In this document: positions 57,416 through 64,000 of the stretch, piece by piece
Layout: each line of letters begins with the position of its first letter
Position numbering within the stretch: position 1 is the first letter of the stretch
Assembly (NCBI RefSeq): GCF_900112845.1
Contig: NZ_FONG01000019.1
Coordinates: forward strand, 62,001-126,000
Length of the DNA stretch: 64,000 bases
Reading direction: 5' to 3'
Source: Actinacidiphila alni
GTDB taxonomy: Bacteria > Actinomycetota > Actinomycetes > Streptomycetales > Streptomycetaceae
Translations under genes and position numbers: made by a program
Notes under the pieces: model-generated
What the model saw: only the letters and a program-made list of their open reading frames with translations
Databases searched by the model: none
What the model was told of the DNA's origin: nothing

Positions 57416-58711
57416 TCAGCGACCGGCCAAGGCGTCCAGATCCGCGCGGCCGAGGCCGGTCCGCTCGGTGACCTCCTCGGCGTCCACGGCGCCGCAGTCG
57501 AGGCCGCGCAGTAGGTAGCCGCTGAGCGCGCGGGCGGTGGCGGGCTCGTCCATGACGTCGCCGCCCGCCTTGGCGACGTAGGACGCCAGCCGGGTGGCGG
57601 AGGCGTCAAGGCCCTCGCGGTAGAAGGCGTAGACGGCCGCGTAACGCGTCGGCAGATGGGCGGGGTGCATGTCCCAGCCCTGGTAGTACGCGCGGGCCAG
57701 GGAGCGGCGGACCAGGCCGTAGTGCAGCCGCCAGGCGTCGTGCACCTGCTCGGCGGGGCCGACGGGCAGCACATTGGTGGAGCCGTCGGACAGCCGTACG
57801 CCCGTGCCGGCCGCCGCGACCTGCATGACCGCCTTGGCGTGGTCGGCCACCGGGTGGTCCATCGACTGGTGGGCGGCGCTGACCCCGCAGGCGGCGCTGT
57901 AGTCGAAGGTGCCGTAGTGCAGTCCGGTGGCGCGCCCCTGCGCGGCGTCGATCAGCCGCGGCACGGTGGCGGTGCCGTCCGGGCCGAGGATGGCCTGGGT
58001 GGTCTCGATCTGGATCTCGAAGCCGAGCCGTCCCGCCGGCAGTCCCGCGGCCTTCTCGAATTCCTCGCACAGCCGCACCATGGCGGTCACCTGCGCCGGG
58101 AAGGTGACCTTCGGCAGTGTCAGCAGCAGCCCGCCGGGCAGGCCGCCGCCGTCCAGCAGGGTGGTCAGGAACAGGTCGAGGGTGCGGATGCCGCGGTCGC
58201 GGACGGCCGCTTCCATGCACTTCATCCGGATGCCGAGATACGGCGGCGCGCTGCCGTCGGCGACCGCGGCGGACACGGTGCGGGCGGCGGCGACGGCCGC
58301 CGCGTCCTCCTCGGCGTCCGGGCGCGGCCCGTAGCCGTCCTCGAAGTCGATCCGCAGGTCCTCCACCGGTTCGCGGACGAGCTTGGCCCTGACCCGGTCG
58401 TGCACCTCGGCGGCGAGGCCGGTGGGCGGGCCCGCGGGCAGGCCGACGACGGCGGCGAGCGCGGCGGCGTCCGGGGCGTGCGCGTCGAGCGCCGCGAGCG
58501 CCTGGTCGCCCCAGTCCCGTACGGTCCGCGCGGTGAAGGCGTCGGCGGGTACGTAGACGGTGTGCACCGGCTGGCGGGTGCCGGGGTCGCCGGGGTAGCG
58601 GCGGGCCAGTTCGGAGTCGGTGGCGGCCAGCGACGCGCCGATGTCCGCCCGTACCGCGTCGGCCAGTGTCGTACCGGCCGTGTCCGCCGCCCGCGACGAT
58701 CCCTGCGCCAT
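57416..58711 (-). CDS. DUF6986 family protein (HpcH/HpaI aldolase/citrate lyase-like)
   Basis: A 431-residue protein. EDLRIDFEDGYGPRPDAEEDAAA and GFEIQIETTQAILGPDGTATV resemble the metal and substrate loops of the HpcH/citrate-lyase beta superfamily, and TFDYSAACGVSAAHQSMDHPVADHAKAVMQVAAAGTG is the signature I associate with DUF6986. A role in carbon-carbon bond cleavage or malate-synthase-like chemistry is likely but unproven. In other streptomycetes such genes stand close to ureide or glyoxylate genes, as I recall; here none is adjacent. GGGAGGG 6 nt before the ATG supports the start. A clear palindrome 18-34 bp upstream suggests repressor control. Confidence 0.8.
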   Translation of the reverse strand: MAQGSSRAADTAGTTLADAVRADIGASLAATDSELARRYPGDPGTRQPVHTVYVPADAFTARTVRDWGDQALAALDAHAPDAAALAAVVGLPAGPPTGLAAEVHDRVRAKLVREPVEDLRIDFEDGYGPRPDAEEDAAAVAAARTVSAAVADGSAPPYLGIRMKCMEAAVRDRGIRTLDLFLTTLLDGGGLPGGLLLTLPKVTFPAQVTAMVRLCEEFEKAAGLPAGRLGFEIQIETTQAILGPDGTATVPRLIDAAQGRATGLHYGTFDYSAACGVSAAHQSMDHPVADHAKAVMQVAAAGTGVRLSDGSTNVLPVGPAEQVHDAWRLHYGLVRRSLARAYYQGWDMHPAHLPTRYAAVYAFYREGLDASATRLASYVAKAGGDVMDEPATARALSGYLLRGLDCGAVDAEEVTERTGLGRADLDALAGR

Positions 58712-58728
58712 GTGCCACCCTCCCGGAA

Positions 58729-58745
58729 TTCAACAAATCGTTGAA
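58729..58745 (-). promoter_or_regulatory. Operator upstream of the DUF6986 gene (TTCAAC-N5-GTTGAA)
   Basis: A perfect inverted repeat of 6 bp with a 5-bp spacer, between the promoter and the ribosome binding site. The shape fits IclR- or GntR-type sites. No regulator gene of those families is adjacent. Confidence 0.65.
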
Positions 58746-58802
58746 GCGAAGCTAGCCGCGCCCCGGTCCGGGGTCAACACCCGTCCGGGCGACGGGTACG
58801 CC

Positions 58803-58839
58803 GACGGCCCCCGTACGCGCGTGGCGTGCGGGGGCCGTC
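58803..58839 (-). terminator. Terminator after etfA
   Basis: An 11-bp perfect stem GACGGCCCCCG with partial further pairing inside the 15-base loop, 22 bp beyond the etfA stop codon. Confidence 0.88.
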
Positions 58840-58860
58840 GGTCGGGGACAAGAGGACGAG

Positions 58861-59823
58861 TCAGCCCTTGCGGGTCTTGATCTCCTCGGTGAGCTGCGGC
58901 ACGACCTGGAAGAGGTCGCCGACCACGCCGTAGTCGACGAGGTCGAAGATCGGCGCTTCCGCGTCCTTGTTGACCGCGACGATGGTCTTGGACGTCTGCA
59001 TGCCGGCCCGGTGCTGGATGGCGCCGGAGATGCCGTTGGCGATGTAGAGCTGCGGGCTGACCGACTTGCCGGTCTGGCCGACCTGGTTGGTGTGCGGGTA
59101 CCAGCCCGCGTCGACGGCGGCGCGGGAGGCGCCGACGGCGGCGCCGAGGGAGTCGGCCAGCGCCTCGATGATCGAGAAGTTCTCGGCACCGTTGACGCCG
59201 CGTCCGCCGGAGACCACGATCGCGGCCTCGGTCAGCTCGGGGCGGCCGGTGGACTCGCGCGGGGTGCGCGAGACGATCTTCGTGCCGGTGGCCAGCTCGC
59301 CGAAGGTGACCTGGAGCTGCTCGACGGTGCCGGTGGCCGGGGCGGCCTCGACCGGGGCCGAGTTCGGCTTGACCGTGATGACCGGGACGCCGTGGCTGAC
59401 CCGGGACCGGGTGGTGAACGCGGCGGCGAACGCGGACTGGGTGGCCACCGGGCCCTCGTCACCGGCCTCCAGGTCGGTGGCGTCGGTGATGATGCCCGAG
59501 CCCAGGCGCAGCGCCAGGCGCGCGGCGATCTCCTTGCCCTCGGCGGAGGACGGCACCAGGACCGCGACCGGCGAGACGGCAGCGGCGGCAGCCTGGAGAG
59601 CGTCCACCTTCGGTACGACGAGGTAGTCGGCGAACTCCGGCGCGTCGGCGGCCAGTACACGGGTCGCGCCGTGCTCGCCGAGCACGGTCGCGGCGGCGTC
59701 GGCGCCGGGGCCGAGGTGGACCGCGACGGGCTCGCCGATCCGGCGGGCCAGCGTCAGCAGTTCGAGGGTCGGCTTGCGGACGGCACCGTCCACGTGGTCG
59801 ACATAGACGAGGACTTCAGCCAT
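58861..59823 (-). CDS. etfA: Electron transfer flavoprotein subunit alpha
   Basis: A 320-residue FixB/EtfA protein. The N-terminal domain begins [22 protein letters not shown]. The C-terminal FAD domain has [39 protein letters not shown], then [32 protein letters not shown], the family signature. With EtfB it carries electrons from acyl-CoA dehydrogenases to the ETF-quinone oxidoreductase. It lies 75 bp after etfB. That gap contains a 7-bp hairpin (CCGGGCC, 59875-59891), which might tune the subunit ratio. A terminator follows. Confidence 0.96.
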   Translation of the reverse strand: MAEVLVYVDHVDGAVRKPTLELLTLARRIGEPVAVHLGPGADAAATVLGEHGATRVLAADAPEFADYLVVPKVDALQAAAAAVSPVAVLVPSSAEGKEIAARLALRLGSGIITDATDLEAGDEGPVATQSAFAAAFTTRSRVSHGVPVITVKPNSAPVEAAPATGTVEQLQVTFGELATGTKIVSRTPRESTGRPELTEAAIVVSGGRGVNGAENFSIIEALADSLGAAVGASRAAVDAGWYPHTNQVGQTGKSVSPQLYIANGISGAIQHRAGMQTSKTIVAVNKDAEAPIFDLVDYGVVGDLFQVVPQLTEEIKTRKG

Positions 59824-59898
59824 GGGAATGCACTCCTACGGAAAGTTTGAGGGGGCGGACGCGGACCGGTGCGCCCGGGCCGTGGGCCCGGTGTCCGG

Positions 59899-60684
59899 TC
59901 AGATGAACTTCTGGCTCACCAAGAACTCCGCGAGCTGCTTGCCGCCCTCGCCCTCGTCCTTCACGATCGTGCCCGCCGTGCGCGGCGGGCGCTGCTTGGC
60001 GTCCTCGACGGCGGTCCAGGCGCCGCCCAGACCCACCTCGGCCGCGTCCAGGCCGAGGTCGGAGAGGTCCAGCGACTCCACCGGCTTCTTCTTCGCCGCC
60101 ATGATGCCCTTGAACGACGGGTAGCGGGCCTCGCCCGACTGGTCGGTCACCGACACCAGCGCCGGCAGCGACGCCTCCAACTGCTCGCTGGCCGTGTCGC
60201 CGTCGCGGCGGCCGGTCACCTTGCCGTCCTCGACCTTGACCTCGGACAGCAGCGTCACCTGCGGCACGCCGAGCCGCTCGGCCAGCAGCGCCGGGACCAC
60301 GCCCATGGTGCCGTCGGTGGACGCCATGCCGGTCACGACCAGGTCGAAGCCCGCGTGCTCGATCGCCTTGGCGAGCACCAGCGACGTACCGATGGCGTCG
60401 GTGCCGTGCAGATCGTCGTCCTCGACGTGGATCGCCTTGTCCGCGCCCATCGACAACGCCTTGCGCAGCGCGTCCTTCGCGTCCTCCGGGCCCACCGTCA
60501 GCACGGTGATCTCGGCGTCGTCCGCGGCGTCGGCGATCTGCAGCGCCTGCTCGACGGCGTATTCGTCGAGCTCGGACAGCAGGCCGTCCACCGCGTCGCG
60601 GTCAGTGGTCAGGTCTTCGGCGAAGTGACGGTCGCCCGTGGCGTCGGGCACGTACTTCACTGCGACTACGATCCTCAAACTCAC
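59899..60684 (-). CDS. etfB: Electron transfer flavoprotein subunit beta
   Basis: A 261-residue FixA/EtfB protein. It begins SLRIVVAVKYVPDATGDRHF and has ELDEYAVEQALQI, LTVGPEDAKDALRKALSMGADKAIHV and the AMP-binding region GMASTDGTMGVVPALLAERLG, followed by the docking-loop segment FKGIMAAKKKPVESLDLSDLG with the conserved leucine. The GTG at 60684 has GGAGAGCAGG upstream. It is first in etfB-etfA. A TACT-N4-AGTA palindrome lies 134-145 bp upstream and may bind a fatty-acid-responsive TetR protein. Confidence 0.96.
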   Translation of the reverse strand: MSLRIVVAVKYVPDATGDRHFAEDLTTDRDAVDGLLSELDEYAVEQALQIADAADDAEITVLTVGPEDAKDALRKALSMGADKAIHVEDDDLHGTDAIGTSLVLAKAIEHAGFDLVVTGMASTDGTMGVVPALLAERLGVPQVTLLSEVKVEDGKVTGRRDGDTASEQLEASLPALVSVTDQSGEARYPSFKGIMAAKKKPVESLDLSDLGLDAAEVGLGGAWTAVEDAKQRPPRTAGTIVKDEGEGGKQLAEFLVSQKFI

Positions 60685-60817
60685 GCCTGCTCTCCTACCT
60701 ACTGCATCGTCCTGCACGTCATCGTCGACTGCCCCGGAGTCCGCCCCGGAATGGCAGCATAGGCGCCTGCGGCGGCGGCTCCCCGCCGGGACGCAGCAAC
60801 TGTCCCGACGGAAATAT

Positions 60818-60829
60818 TACTCGTCAGTA
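60818..60829 (-). promoter_or_regulatory. Candidate TetR-type operator upstream of etfB
   Basis: TACT-cgtc-AGTA is an exact inverted repeat next to an AT-rich TAATATTT that could be the etfB -10 region. TACT/AGTA half sites are common in actinobacterial fatty-acid and acyl-CoA regulons. The short length keeps confidence moderate. Confidence 0.45.
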
Positions 60830-60884
60830 CACAGAGCTGGTTCCCCAACCGCAAGCACCTTGAACTGTGACGTGCCCGACGCCG

Positions 60885-61424
60885 TCAGCGGCCGAGCGCG
60901 TTGAACCCGCCCCGGTGGTACAGCAGCGGGCCGCCGGGCCCCTGCGGATCGCCCGCGACGGCCTGCGCGACGACGATCCGGTGGTCGCCGGCCGGGATCC
61001 GGGCGACGACCCGGCAGACCAGCCACGCGGACACCTCGCCCAGTACCGGCACGCCGTGCGGCCCCGGCGCCCAGTCGGTGGCGGGGCCGAAGCGGTCGGC
61101 GCCGCTGCGCGCGAAGGTGCCGGCCAGGACCTCCTGGTGGTCGCCGAGTATGTGCACGCCGACGTACGGGGTGCGGGAGACCGTCGGCCAACTCGACGAG
61201 CCGAGGCTGATGCCGAAGGACAGCAGCGGGGGCTCCGCGGACACCGAGGTCAGTGAGGTGGCGGTGAAGCCGACGGGATCGGGGCCCGCGGCGGTGATCA
61301 CGGCGACGCCCGCGGCGTGCCGGCGGAACACGGAACGGAAGACGGCCGGGTCGAGTGCGGGCCCGGGATCGGGGTCGAAGGCCGAGGAGTCGAGCGAGGC
61401 GGGGTGGTCGCTGATAGCGGTCAC
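60885..61424 (-). CDS. Flavin reductase family protein
   Basis: A 179-residue flavin reductase-like split barrel. FRSVFRRHAAGVAVITAAGPDPVGFTATSLTSVSAEPPLLSFGI is the typical N-terminal FMN-binding part, with VGVHILGDHQEVLAGTFA and the C-terminal GDHRIVVAQAV. Such proteins supply reduced FMN or FAD to two-component monooxygenases, including those that desulfonate organosulfur compounds. The GTG at 61424 has AAGGA about 8 nt upstream. A 30-codon leader-peptide-like frame precedes it by 50 bp, which hints at sulfur-linked control. No monooxygenase partner lies in the window. Confidence 0.9.
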   Translation of the reverse strand: MTAISDHPASLDSSAFDPDPGPALDPAVFRSVFRRHAAGVAVITAAGPDPVGFTATSLTSVSAEPPLLSFGISLGSSSWPTVSRTPYVGVHILGDHQEVLAGTFARSGADRFGPATDWAPGPHGVPVLGEVSAWLVCRVVARIPAGDHRIVVAQAVAGDPQGPGGPLLYHRGGFNALGR

Positions 61425-61474
61425 GGCATGGTCCTTCTGAGGCGGTCGAGCGGCGGAGTGCGGGTCGTGGGCGC

Positions 61475-61567
61475 TCAGCGGCTCGGACAGCGCGCGCTGG
61501 AGTGCCGACCGAGGTCGACATCGGCGCGCGCATACAGGTACGCCTCCTGGAAGTGGTCTCGCGACAT
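61475..61567 (-). CDS. Probable leader peptide upstream of the flavin reductase (30 aa)
   Basis: ATG 61567 to TGA 61475 encodes MSRDHFQEAYLYARADVDLG followed by RHSSARCPSR. The DVDLGRHSSARC segment matches the pattern of short actinobacterial leader peptides found before sulfur and thiol genes, which end in a VDL-R-(A/S)-(S/A)-x-x-C motif. The frame has its own leaderless promoter: TTGACG, an 18-bp spacer and CACTCT, with the ATG 6 nt after. The stop codon lies 50 bp before the flavin reductase start. Cysteine-dependent stalling or attenuation is known for such leaders in mycobacteria; its use here is inferred. Confidence 0.6.
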   Translation of the reverse strand: MSRDHFQEAYLYARADVDLGRHSSARCPSR

Positions 61568-61573
61568 AACGTC

Positions 61574-61603
61574 AGAGTGACGATTCGGGCGGGGTCACGT
61601 CAA
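61574..61603 (-). promoter_or_regulatory. Promoter of the leader peptide/flavin reductase unit
   Basis: On the coding strand, TTGACG (61603-61598), an 18-bp spacer and CACTCT (61579-61574). The spacing puts transcription start at or next to the leader ATG. Confidence 0.55.
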
Positions 61604-61651
61604 GACCCGCCCGGAATATGGAATTTCCGTCACATCGCGGCTGCCGGTCCG

Positions 61652-62089
61652 TCAGACGGCGGTGCCCAGCGCGGCGATGACGTCGGCCTTGCGCGGTTGG
61701 CCCGCGGCCCGGCGGACGATCGCGCCGTCGGCGTCGAGGACGAGCACGGTGGGGGTCTTGAGCACGTTCAGCCGCCGCACCAGGTCGAGGTGCGCCTCGG
61801 CGTCGATCTCGACGTGCCGGACGCCTTCGACCATGCCCGCCACGTCGTCCAGCACCCGCCGGGTGGCGCGGCAGGGCGCGCAGAAGGCGCTGGAGAACTG
61901 CACCAGGGTGGCGCGCTCCCCCAGCGGCCCGCCGAGATCGCCGGCCGTCAGCCGTTCGTCGCCGTCCTTCGTCCGCACCCGGACCCTCCCGTCCCTGCGC
62001 CGGTGCACGAGCCCGTACGCGCTCGCGGCCAGCAGAACGGCCAGGCAGACCACCAGTCCCGTCAACGCCGTTCCTTCCGCCTTGGACAC
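61652..62089 (-). CDS. Thioredoxin-fold membrane-anchored protein
   Basis: A 145-residue protein: an N-terminal membrane helix (about 8-27), a short basic stretch and a thioredoxin domain with the redox pair in FSSAFCAPCRATRR (CAPC, about 70-73), the cis-proline in LKTPTVLVLDADG, and a C-terminal helix. The topology puts the fold either side depending on insertion; Arg residues after the helix favour the cytoplasmic face. The GTG at 62089 is kept; a TTG at about codon 9 with GGAAGGA upstream is an alternative. It is divergent from DUF4395, a frequent genomic partner of thioredoxin-like proteins. Confidence 0.85.
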   Translation of the reverse strand: MSKAEGTALTGLVVCLAVLLAASAYGLVHRRRDGRVRVRTKDGDERLTAGDLGGPLGERATLVQFSSAFCAPCRATRRVLDDVAGMVEGVRHVEIDAEAHLDLVRRLNVLKTPTVLVLDADGAIVRRAAGQPRKADVIAALGTAV

Positions 62090-62174
62090 CCGGACCTGTC
62101 GATGTCGCCTCGCGTGCAGCGTTCACGGGACCGCAATGATTCCCGCGGGCGCGTTCCGCCGTACGTCGGCAATC

Positions 62175-62591
62175 ATGGCAGTCATGCGGATCGATGTACG
62201 CGGGCCCCGTTTCGGCGCCGCCCTCACCTCGGTGGTGCTGGCGGTCGTGCTGATCACCGGAAGCGGCTGGCTGCTGCTTGCGCAGGCGGTGTTCTTCGCC
62301 GTGGGCGCGGCGGCCGGCGTGCAGAATTCGCCGTACGGCTGGGTTTTCCGCACCCTGGTGCGGCCCAGGCTCGGGCCGCCGCCGGCCACCGAGGACGCGG
62401 CCCCGCCGCGGTTCGCGCAGACCGTCGGTCTCGCCTTCTCCGTCGTCGGTGTCGTCGGCTATCTGGTGGGCCCGCAGTGGCTGGGGATGGCGGCCACCGG
62501 ATGCGCGCTGGCCGCCGCCTTCCTGAACGCCGTTTTCGCCTATTGCCTGGGCTGCGAGATGTATCTGTTGCTCAAAAGGGTGGGAGTCTGA
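62175..62591 (+). CDS. DUF4395 domain-containing membrane protein
   Basis: A 138-residue protein with four membrane helices. The conserved start MRIDVRGPRFGAALTSVVL and the C-terminal AYCLGCEMYLLLKR, with a paired cysteine motif near the membrane, are DUF4395 marks. Members are found next to thioredoxin or rhodanese genes and may move electrons or sulfur across the membrane; this is not proven. The ATG at 62175 appears leaderless (TACGTC, 62162-62167, 7 nt upstream); ATG at 62184 is an alternative. Confidence 0.87.
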   Translation: MAVMRIDVRGPRFGAALTSVVLAVVLITGSGWLLLAQAVFFAVGAAAGVQNSPYGWVFRTLVRPRLGPPPATEDAAPPRFAQTVGLAFSVVGVVGYLVGPQWLGMAATGCALAAAFLNAVFAYCLGCEMYLLLKRVGV

Positions 62592-62750
62592 AGAGTTCCG
62601 GGGCAGGTGGTGAGAAGAATCTCGCCCCGGCAGGCGCCCGCGGGATGACAGCGGCCCCGTCGGCGGGGCACCATCGCTCAGCGGCCGACCAACCTACGGG
62701 CGCGTAACTTCCGCCGGGTGCGCCGCCCCGGAGAGAGCAGGTGCCCGGCC

Positions 62751-63500
62751 ATGGCCGACTTCGTGTACCCACCGGTGATCGCCTTCGCGCGCTCCATGTT
62801 CAAGGTGCAGGGGCTCAAGTTCGACATCCGCGGCACCGAGCACGTCCCGCGCCAGGGCGGCGCCCTGCTGGTCAGCAATCACATCGGCTATCTGGACTTC
62901 GTCTTCTGCGGTCTGACGGCGCTGCCCTCCAAGCGCCTGGTGCGGTTCATGGCGAAGGAATCCGTTTTCCGGCACAAGGTGTCGGGTCCGCTGATGCGCG
63001 CCATGAAGCACATTCCCGTCGACCGCGCCGAGGGCATGCACGCCTACGGGCACGCCCTGGACGCGCTGCGCGGCGGCGAGATCATCGGGGTGTTCCCCGA
63101 GGCGACGATCTCGCAGTCGTTCACTTTGAAGTCGTTCAAATCGGGTGCGGCCCGGCTCGCCATGGAGGCGGGTGTGCCGCTGCTGCCGATGGCGCTGTGG
63201 GGCACGCAGCGGCTGTGGACCAAGGGGCACCCGCGCAATCTGGGCCGCAGCAAACTCCCGATCACGCTGCGGGTCGGCGAGCAGATGCGCCCGCACGAGA
63301 ACGAGAAGGCGGGCGCCCTCACCCGTCGGCTGCGGCTGCGCGTGCAGGAACTGCTGGAGGACGCGCAGCGCGCGTATCCGGCCAAGCCCTCGGGTCCGGC
63401 CGACCACTGGTGGCAGCCCGCCCACCTCGGGGGCGGCGCTCCGACCGCCGAGGAAGCGGCGGCGCGCGAGCGCGAGCAGCAGCCGCTCACGACCGGCTGA
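62751..63500 (+). CDS. 1-acyl-sn-glycerol-3-phosphate acyltransferase-like protein (PlsC family)
   Basis: A 249-residue acyltransferase. Block I is VSNHIGYLDFVF, with the catalytic NHxxxxD. Block II contains KESVFRHKVSGPLMRAM. Block III is IIGVFPEATIS, where PEAT replaces the common PEGT, and block IV is VPLLPMALWGT. It should acylate lysophosphatidic acid or a related acceptor at the membrane. The hydrophobic N-terminus (VYPPVIAFARSMF) may dip into the membrane. GGAGAGAGCAGG about 12 nt upstream precedes the ATG. The Glu/Arg-rich tail (230-249) is disordered. Confidence 0.92.
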   Translation: MADFVYPPVIAFARSMFKVQGLKFDIRGTEHVPRQGGALLVSNHIGYLDFVFCGLTALPSKRLVRFMAKESVFRHKVSGPLMRAMKHIPVDRAEGMHAYGHALDALRGGEIIGVFPEATISQSFTLKSFKSGAARLAMEAGVPLLPMALWGTQRLWTKGHPRNLGRSKLPITLRVGEQMRPHENEKAGALTRRLRLRVQELLEDAQRAYPAKPSGPADHWWQPAHLGGGAPTAEEAAAREREQQPLTTG

Positions 63501-63564
63501 GTACGGGTACGGGACGCGGGATACGCGACCGGCGCGGCAGGCAGGCGGTGGGCGCCCGGCGCTC

Positions 63565-64000
63565 TCAGCCGGGCAGTTCCGTGGGCAGCAGGGCGGCGAG
63601 TTCTGACCGGTCCCGGGCGCCGCGCAGACTCGCCAGGACCGGCACGGGCGGGGTCGCGCGGATCAGCGGGTAGTCGGCCTCGCCGAGTTCCGGCCGCACC
63701 GGCCACGCCAGGCGTTCCTCGTCGAGGCTGAAGCGGGCGTCCACGCCCGGTTTGTTGCCGCGCGCGTCGATCCGTGACCAGCGCTCGCGCCCCGGCAGCA
63801 GCAGTGCGACCAGGCCGTGCACCACGGGTTCCGAACCGTCGTCCTCGGTCAGCCGCTGGTAGCACAGACCGGCCGGGACGGATCCGGCGCGCAGCAGCGC
63901 GGTGAGCGCGTGCGCCTTGGCGTGGCAGATGCCGGTGCGCCACTCCAGCACGTCGGAGGCGCGCCAGGTGACGCGGTCGTCGCCCGCGTCGAAGGAGTGC
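63565..64000 (-). CDS. Transglutaminase-like protein, C-terminal part (runs off the right edge)
   Basis: The frame is open to the window end and reads HSFDAGDDRVTWRASDVLEW, then RTGICHAKAHALTALLRAGSVPAGLCYQRL. GICHAKAHALTALLRAAG is the catalytic-cysteine segment of transglutaminase/protease-like proteins. HGLVALLLPGRERWSRIDARGNKPGVDA holds the His and Asp of the triad. It probably cleaves or transfers an amide; the biological role is unknown. At least 144 residues lie in the window and the start lies outside it. An internal ATG at 63951 would lose part of the active-site helix, so it is not the start. Confidence 0.85.
   Translation of the reverse strand, partial: HSFDAGDDRVTWRASDVLEWRTGICHAKAHALTALLRAGSVPAGLCYQRLTEDDGSEPVVHGLVALLLPGRERWSRIDARGNKPGVDARFSLDEERLAWPVRPELGEADYPLIRATPPVPVLASLRGARDRSELAALLPTELPG

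Overview
This is high-GC chromosomal DNA from an actinomycete, most likely Streptomyces or a close relative in the Streptomycetaceae. The case rests on strong third-position GC, frequent GTG starts, perfect GC-rich hairpin terminators without a U tract, and families typical of the group: an AfsR/SARP-type regulator, a tandem TerD protein, DUF6643, DUF6332, DUF6986, a DUF2797 protein, a MocR regulator and the dispersed Streptomyces palindrome that reads ggggcgcggggaactgcgcg. I see no rRNA, tRNA, CRISPR array, transposase, integrase or prophage gene. It reads as chromosome of ordinary housekeeping and accessory genes, with one small decayed spot near 54.5-55.1 kb.

Layout. 0-4.3 kb: the N-terminus of a Ser/Thr kinase, an MpaB-like oxygenase and an LCP cell-wall ligase. 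4.3-7.2 kb: a divergent TetR/SDR pair with a duplicated operator, then dhaK-dhaL-dhaM for PTS-dependent dihydroxyacetone phosphorylation. 7.3-14.5 kb: a small unknown protein, a questin-oxidase-like protein, a DHA2 efflux pump, a 925-residue SARP-NB-ARC-TPR regulator with 11-bp tandem repeats in its promoter, and a Nudix hydrolase. 14.7-22.6 kb: an O-antigen-ligase-type membrane protein, a two-TM protein, a glutamate-racemase homologue, an HpnB-like glycosyltransferase, a double TerD protein, DUF6643, a MOSC protein and an Rv1733c-like membrane protein. 22.7-30.5 kb: a beta-helix/AAA+ fusion overlapping tail to tail with a large membrane protein that appears to carry a split alpha/beta-hydrolase, then a DeoR regulator and a four-TM GlnX-like protein.

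30.5-39.4 kb: a heme b/molybdopterin oxidoreductase pair, an alpha/beta hydrolase, a MocR regulator, a Cds1-type PLP enzyme, an RsbW-like anti-sigma kinase, a SHOCT protein followed by a 28-codon remnant of an ABC permease, DUF2797 and a ROK regulator. 39.4-54.5 kb: regulator/transporter pairs (ROK/MFS, MarR/DHA2, TetR/DHA2), a two-component system, a TetR/deazaflavin-oxidoreductase pair, a geranylgeranyl-reductase-type flavoenzyme, an M20 dipeptidase and a P-loop kinase-Nudix fusion. 54.5-58.8 kb: a truncated Nudix gene running into a tandem-repeat array and palindrome, a ROK sugar kinase with a divergent LacI repressor, and DUF6986. 58.8-64 kb: etfBA, a flavin reductase behind a probable leaderless cysteine leader peptide, a thioredoxin/DUF4395 divergent pair, a PlsC-type acyltransferase and a transglutaminase-like gene running off the end.

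Two themes recur. Most regulators sit divergent from one target with a palindrome in the shared gap (seven such cases). About twenty genes appear leaderless, with a -10-like hexamer 6-7 nt before the start codon. No complete undescribed multi-gene system is evident. The best candidates for something new are the split membrane hydrolase, the beta-helix/AAA+ fusion, the leader peptide before the flavin reductase and the SARP promoter repeats.
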